A stretch of DNA of 64,000 nucleotides from Methanolobus sp. (lineage in GTDB: Archaea; Halobacteriota; Methanosarcinia; Methanosarcinales; Methanosarcinaceae), in NCBI RefSeq assembly GCF_016278385.1, contig NZ_JADQBY010000014.1:1-64000 (forward strand), written 5' to 3'. Below are positions 61,361 to 64,000 of this stretch, piece after piece. A model generated the notes under the pieces. The model did not search any database and was not told where the DNA came from. It worked only from the letters and a program-made list of their open reading frames with translations. Within the stretch, counting starts at the first letter, position 1, and the number at the start of each line of letters is the position of its first letter. The position numbers and the translations under genes were made by a program.

Positions 61361-63840
61361 TGCACTCCCCTGTGATAATGTCCTCGTGTGTGGTTTTCGC
61401 TGATGTCACTACCTTGCCATACGTGTTTTGTACTTTTTGTGTAGTAGGAGTTGATACCGTCCCTGTAGGCACGTGTAATCATTCTCACGCGGTCATTATC
61501 AAGTGTTCTTGCATCTATCCTGAGACTTGAAAGACCTGCTTTGATAAGCTGGGGTATTTCTTCAAGAAGGCAAAGTTCCCTTGAATTGAAAATATGAGTT
61601 CTGCAATTTGAGTCTGTCTGCACCGGGAATTCAAATCCTTTTTCATCAACGATCTCAAAGCTGCTATTTTTGCAATGAGCACCGCAATTAAAACCTGTGT
61701 CTTCTTGTTGTCCCAGCAATCCTCCAATAAGGCAGTGCTCGGACTCCATTATCTGAATGTTTCCGTGCACAATGTATTCGCAATTGGCATATGAAGCAAT
61801 CTCTAGTATCTGCCCGAGATTCATTTCAGCTGAAAGTGTCAGGGTGTGTGCACCTTTGCCTGTTAAAAACTCAAGGGTCTGTCGGTTGAACACATTCATT
61901 GAACTGTCAGTTACGACTTTCATTTCCAACGATTCGATGGCAATTTTAAAAACGCCTGCATTTGCGGCTATAATCCCTTCAAAACCATTTTCTTTTGCCA
62001 GTTTTATAGTTTCTTTGAGTTTTTCCATCTCTGAATCACTTACAATAACAGGAGTGTGCAGATATATTGGGATGCTTTTTTCTGAAGCGATAGCAATTGC
62101 AGATTTCCACCCGGCGTCCTGTAAACCGATCCTGTCACTGTCAAGGTACAGCAGGTCCGCTCCTCCGTTGATTGCAGCCATAAGAACCTCAGGATTGTTG
62201 ACACTTACAGAGAGCAGCGCTCTTTTTTCAGAATTCACCTGCTTCTTTTCATGTTCCTCGGGAATGATGTCCTGAATTGCGTGTCTGACGTGTGCCGGTC
62301 TTCTCCACTTCTCACTTCTTTTAATCTCAAGTTCTGATATTGCTTCAGTCCTTGCGTTGTTAAGTTCTTTTATTGGTATGAATGCGTCATCTGGGATATC
62401 TATACTGATATCCAAGGGTTGAAAAACCGTATTACCTGTCTTAGACAACTGTTTTTCCACATCTTCTGCTGTAGTTGGTCTTTTCTGGGATCTCTCCACA
62501 ACATAGTCGGAAGTGATAGTTGAAACATTGTTCTCATTATCGGTAAATGAGAGTTCCATTTTCTGGCCGATATGTGCCTTCAGGTTGATTGAAACCGGTA
62601 TTTTACGTATTGGTGAAGGAGAAGTGAATGAACTCTGGAGTGTTTTCATCAGGGAATCATCCAGTGTCCTGTAAACTATAGTTCCTTCCTTTAGCACTTC
62701 TTCAAAATTGGTGGAAATAATGTCACCATTTCCCGCATTTTTCACAGGCATATTATTAATATGCATCCCTCTGATAACGGTTCCTGATTCCCGGTAACCT
62801 TCAAAACCGATTCCATCTCCAATTTCAAGTTCCCCGCTGAGTTCTATTAAAAGGCTGCTGCGGTTCTGATTGTATCCGCTCACCTTTCCAACAATTATTC
62901 CCTGGTTGTGTGGTCTTTCCCGGCTCATGAGTTCACTTGCAGGGTCACTTTTGAAATAGCCGGTTGTGAATTCCCGGTTGAAAAGCTGCTCAAGTTGTGC
63001 GTTTTCTTCCTCAGTTACAAAATAATTGTCCGAATCTTCTGCAAACCTGTCTATAAGGCGGCGATATATGTTTACGACCCCGGCAACATATTCAGGACGT
63101 TTCATACGACCTTCTATCTTGAGTGAATCAATTCCGGATTTAATAAGGTCAGGCAGTATCGCTGAGGTATTGAGGTCCTTTGGACTCAAAAGATAGCTTC
63201 CCTCTGTTTTTACTTCCATGCCATCCTTTAGCAGTCTGTACTGTTTGCGGCATGGCTGGGCGCAGTGCCCACGGTTGCCGCTTCTGCCACCGATCATACT
63301 GCTCATGAGGCACTGGCCGGAGTAACATATGCAAAGGGCACCGTGTACAAAAGCCTCAATTTCCACTCCGGTTTGGTTTTTGATCTCTGTTATCTTATCC
63401 CGTGAAAGTTCCCTTGCAAGGACTATCCTTTTCACATCCATTTCCTTCAGGAAAAGAACACCTTCAGTGTTATTTATGGTCATCTGGGTGCTTGCGTGCA
63501 CCGGTAGTGTAGGGACCATTTTCCTTGCAAGTGTTAATAGACCCATATCCTGCACTATGATGGCATCTGCTCCCAGCTCATCCAGTGTGTACATGAGTTC
63601 CAGAGCCATTTTCATCTCGCTGTCCTTGATGAGTGTGTTCATGGTGACGTAGACTTTCACCCCTCTGAGGTGGGCGAAGTCAAGTGCTTCCCTGAATTCC
63701 TCTATTGTGAAATTGCCTGCGTAAGCCCTGGCGCTGAAATCCTTGATTCCAAGATAGACTGCATCGGCACCGTTCTCTACGGCAGCTATGAGTGATTCCA
63801 TATTTCCGGCGGGGGCTAAAAGTTCAGGAGTTTTAAGCAT
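61357..63840 (-). CDS. U32 family peptidase-like protein (RlhA-type)
   Basis: An 827-residue U32 protein. The N-terminal TIM-barrel (TPELLAPAGNMESL, DAVYLGIKDFSARA) carries the signature EAFVHGALCICYSGQC followed by GGRSGNRGHCAQPCRK, with Cys residues that bind a cofactor. A DUF3656-like linker and a C-terminal second barrel (about 550-800) follow. Related bacterial proteins hydroxylate 23S rRNA (RlhA) or tRNA (TrhP); no archaeal member is settled. The size is that of double-domain U32 members. Its gene is the upstream partner of the DNPH1-like gene. Confidence 0.88.
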   Translation of the reverse strand: MLKTPELLAPAGNMESLIAAVENGADAVYLGIKDFSARAYAGNFTIEEFREALDFAHLRGVKVYVTMNTLIKDSEMKMALELMYTLDELGADAIIVQDMGLLTLARKMVPTLPVHASTQMTINNTEGVLFLKEMDVKRIVLARELSRDKITEIKNQTGVEIEAFVHGALCICYSGQCLMSSMIGGRSGNRGHCAQPCRKQYRLLKDGMEVKTEGSYLLSPKDLNTSAILPDLIKSGIDSLKIEGRMKRPEYVAGVVNIYRRLIDRFAEDSDNYFVTEEENAQLEQLFNREFTTGYFKSDPASELMSRERPHNQGIIVGKVSGYNQNRSSLLIELSGELEIGDGIGFEGYRESGTVIRGMHINNMPVKNAGNGDIISTNFEEVLKEGTIVYRTLDDSLMKTLQSSFTSPSPIRKIPVSINLKAHIGQKMELSFTDNENNVSTITSDYVVERSQKRPTTAEDVEKQLSKTGNTVFQPLDISIDIPDDAFIPIKELNNARTEAISELEIKRSEKWRRPAHVRHAIQDIIPEEHEKKQVNSEKRALLSVSVNNPEVLMAAINGGADLLYLDSDRIGLQDAGWKSAIAIASEKSIPIYLHTPVIVSDSEMEKLKETIKLAKENGFEGIIAANAGVFKIAIESLEMKVVTDSSMNVFNRQTLEFLTGKGAHTLTLSAEMNLGQILEIASYANCEYIVHGNIQIMESEHCLIGGLLGQQEDTGFNCGAHCKNSSFEIVDEKGFEFPVQTDSNCRTHIFNSRELCLLEEIPQLIKAGLSSLRIDARTLDNDRVRMITRAYRDGINSYYTKSTKHVWQGSDISENHTRGHYHRGVQ

Positions 63841-63958
63841 GATATTTGCTCAGATGAGGTTAGAATATATAAAAGCCCCCTTTCATCTATCGTCTTTAAA
63901 TTTGATGGCATCTATCTAAAAAATAGATCTTAAATTTAGAACCTTCGAGGAGTATCCT

Positions 63959-64000
63959 GTGAACAGACAACGTTTAAGAAAATTGATTCTTTTAATTTCG
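63959..64000 (+). CDS. N-terminal start of a cut-off protein
   Basis: GTG at 63959 follows GAGGAG at six bases and opens a frame running to the end of the window. The 14 visible residues (basic MNRQRLRK followed by a hydrophobic run LILLIS) look like the beginning of a signal peptide or membrane anchor. The remainder lies outside. An inverted repeat (ATCTAT/ATAGAT, about 63910-63928) precedes it. Confidence 0.5.
   Translation, partial: MNRQRLRKLILLIS

Overview
The window is chromosomal DNA from a methanogenic euryarchaeon, most likely a member of the Methanosarcinaceae (Methanolobus/Methanococcoides/Methanosarcina-like). The evidence is archaeal-type housekeeping genes (aRF1 with NIKS and GGQ motifs, class I LysRS, Nog1, TYW1-type wyosine synthase), a homoaconitase-like gene of the coenzyme B pathway type, mevalonate-pathway enzymes, DUF1699 and FilR1/DUF1724-type genes, ribose-1,5-bisphosphate isomerase and phosphohexuloisomerase. 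Archaeal TATA boxes lie about 20-30 nt upstream of several start codons, suggesting leaderless mRNAs. An OpuC-type osmoprotectant transporter fits a salt-exposed habitat. Genus and species are inference; no rRNA gene is present and I recognised no tRNA gene.

Layout. 1-6.3 kb: end of a cut-off gene, a TPR protein divergent from taw1, prf1, argS (TTG start), a relic of an RHS-repeat gene and a Trm5/Taw2-family tRNA enzyme. 6.3-10 kb: a small ABM-like protein and the four-gene osmoprotectant ABC operon on the minus strand. 10-15 kb: DUF427 protein and an AlsS-like acetolactate synthase behind two tandem succinate-semialdehyde-dehydrogenase-type paralogues. 15-17.5 kb: an accessory patch with a DUF61 protein, an MNT/HEPN toxin-antitoxin pair that keeps the full R-x4-H-x-Y motif, and a Fic protein with a broken active-site loop. 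17.5-22.5 kb: ribose-1,5-bisphosphate isomerase, DUF1699, Cdd1-like HhH, SagB-like nitroreductase, methyltransferase, Tag glycosylase and a decaying ABC exporter (nonsense codon in the ATPase, permease lacking its 5' part). 22.5-30.7 kb: SppA, MetG, two tandem PAS histidine kinases, one lacking the sensor domain, and a CYTH protein with a small duplicated relic of its 3' end.

30.7-34.1 kb is a minus-strand mevalonate-entry operon (HTH regulator, HMG-CoA synthase, thiolase, DUF35 Zn-ribbon protein). 34.2-38.6 kb carries a Cas4-like protein with an apparently dead nuclease site, a four-part Zn-ribbon/PUA/PAPS-reductase/ferredoxin fusion, and purH (TTG start). 38.8-42.5 kb has a FilR1-like regulator, a UbiA-type prenyltransferase, a membrane protein, and a PhoU/AbrB protein with no canonical start codon. 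42.6-48.3 kb has an Era-like GTPase, DUF2073, hxlB, an aminotransferase, Nog1, an HTH-CBS regulator and hisE. 48.5-52.8 kb has the homoaconitase-like large subunit, a YkgJ cysteine-cluster protein, a 779-bp gene-free stretch with strong G-over-C skew, and an RCK-DHH protein. 52.9-64 kb has nnrD/E, a 60-residue protein, moaC and prs (both TTG starts), a DNA glycosylase of the endonuclease III superfamily, an archaeal CDIN1 homologue, lysS, a methyltransferase, a BofA-like membrane protein, a DNPH1-like nucleotide hydrolase and a U32 protein.

Together the genes cover translation and tRNA modification, isoprenoid-precursor entry, ribose-phosphate and nucleotide metabolism (ribose-1,5-bisphosphate isomerase, HxlB, Prs, PurH, HisE, DNPH1) and osmoadaptation, with small islands of gene decay and toxin-antitoxin genes. 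The strongest unusual signals are the AUA-type start of the PhoU/AbrB gene, the MNT-HEPN/degenerate-Fic patch, the sensor-less kinase twin, and the inactive-looking Cas4-like protein next to the four-part fusion.
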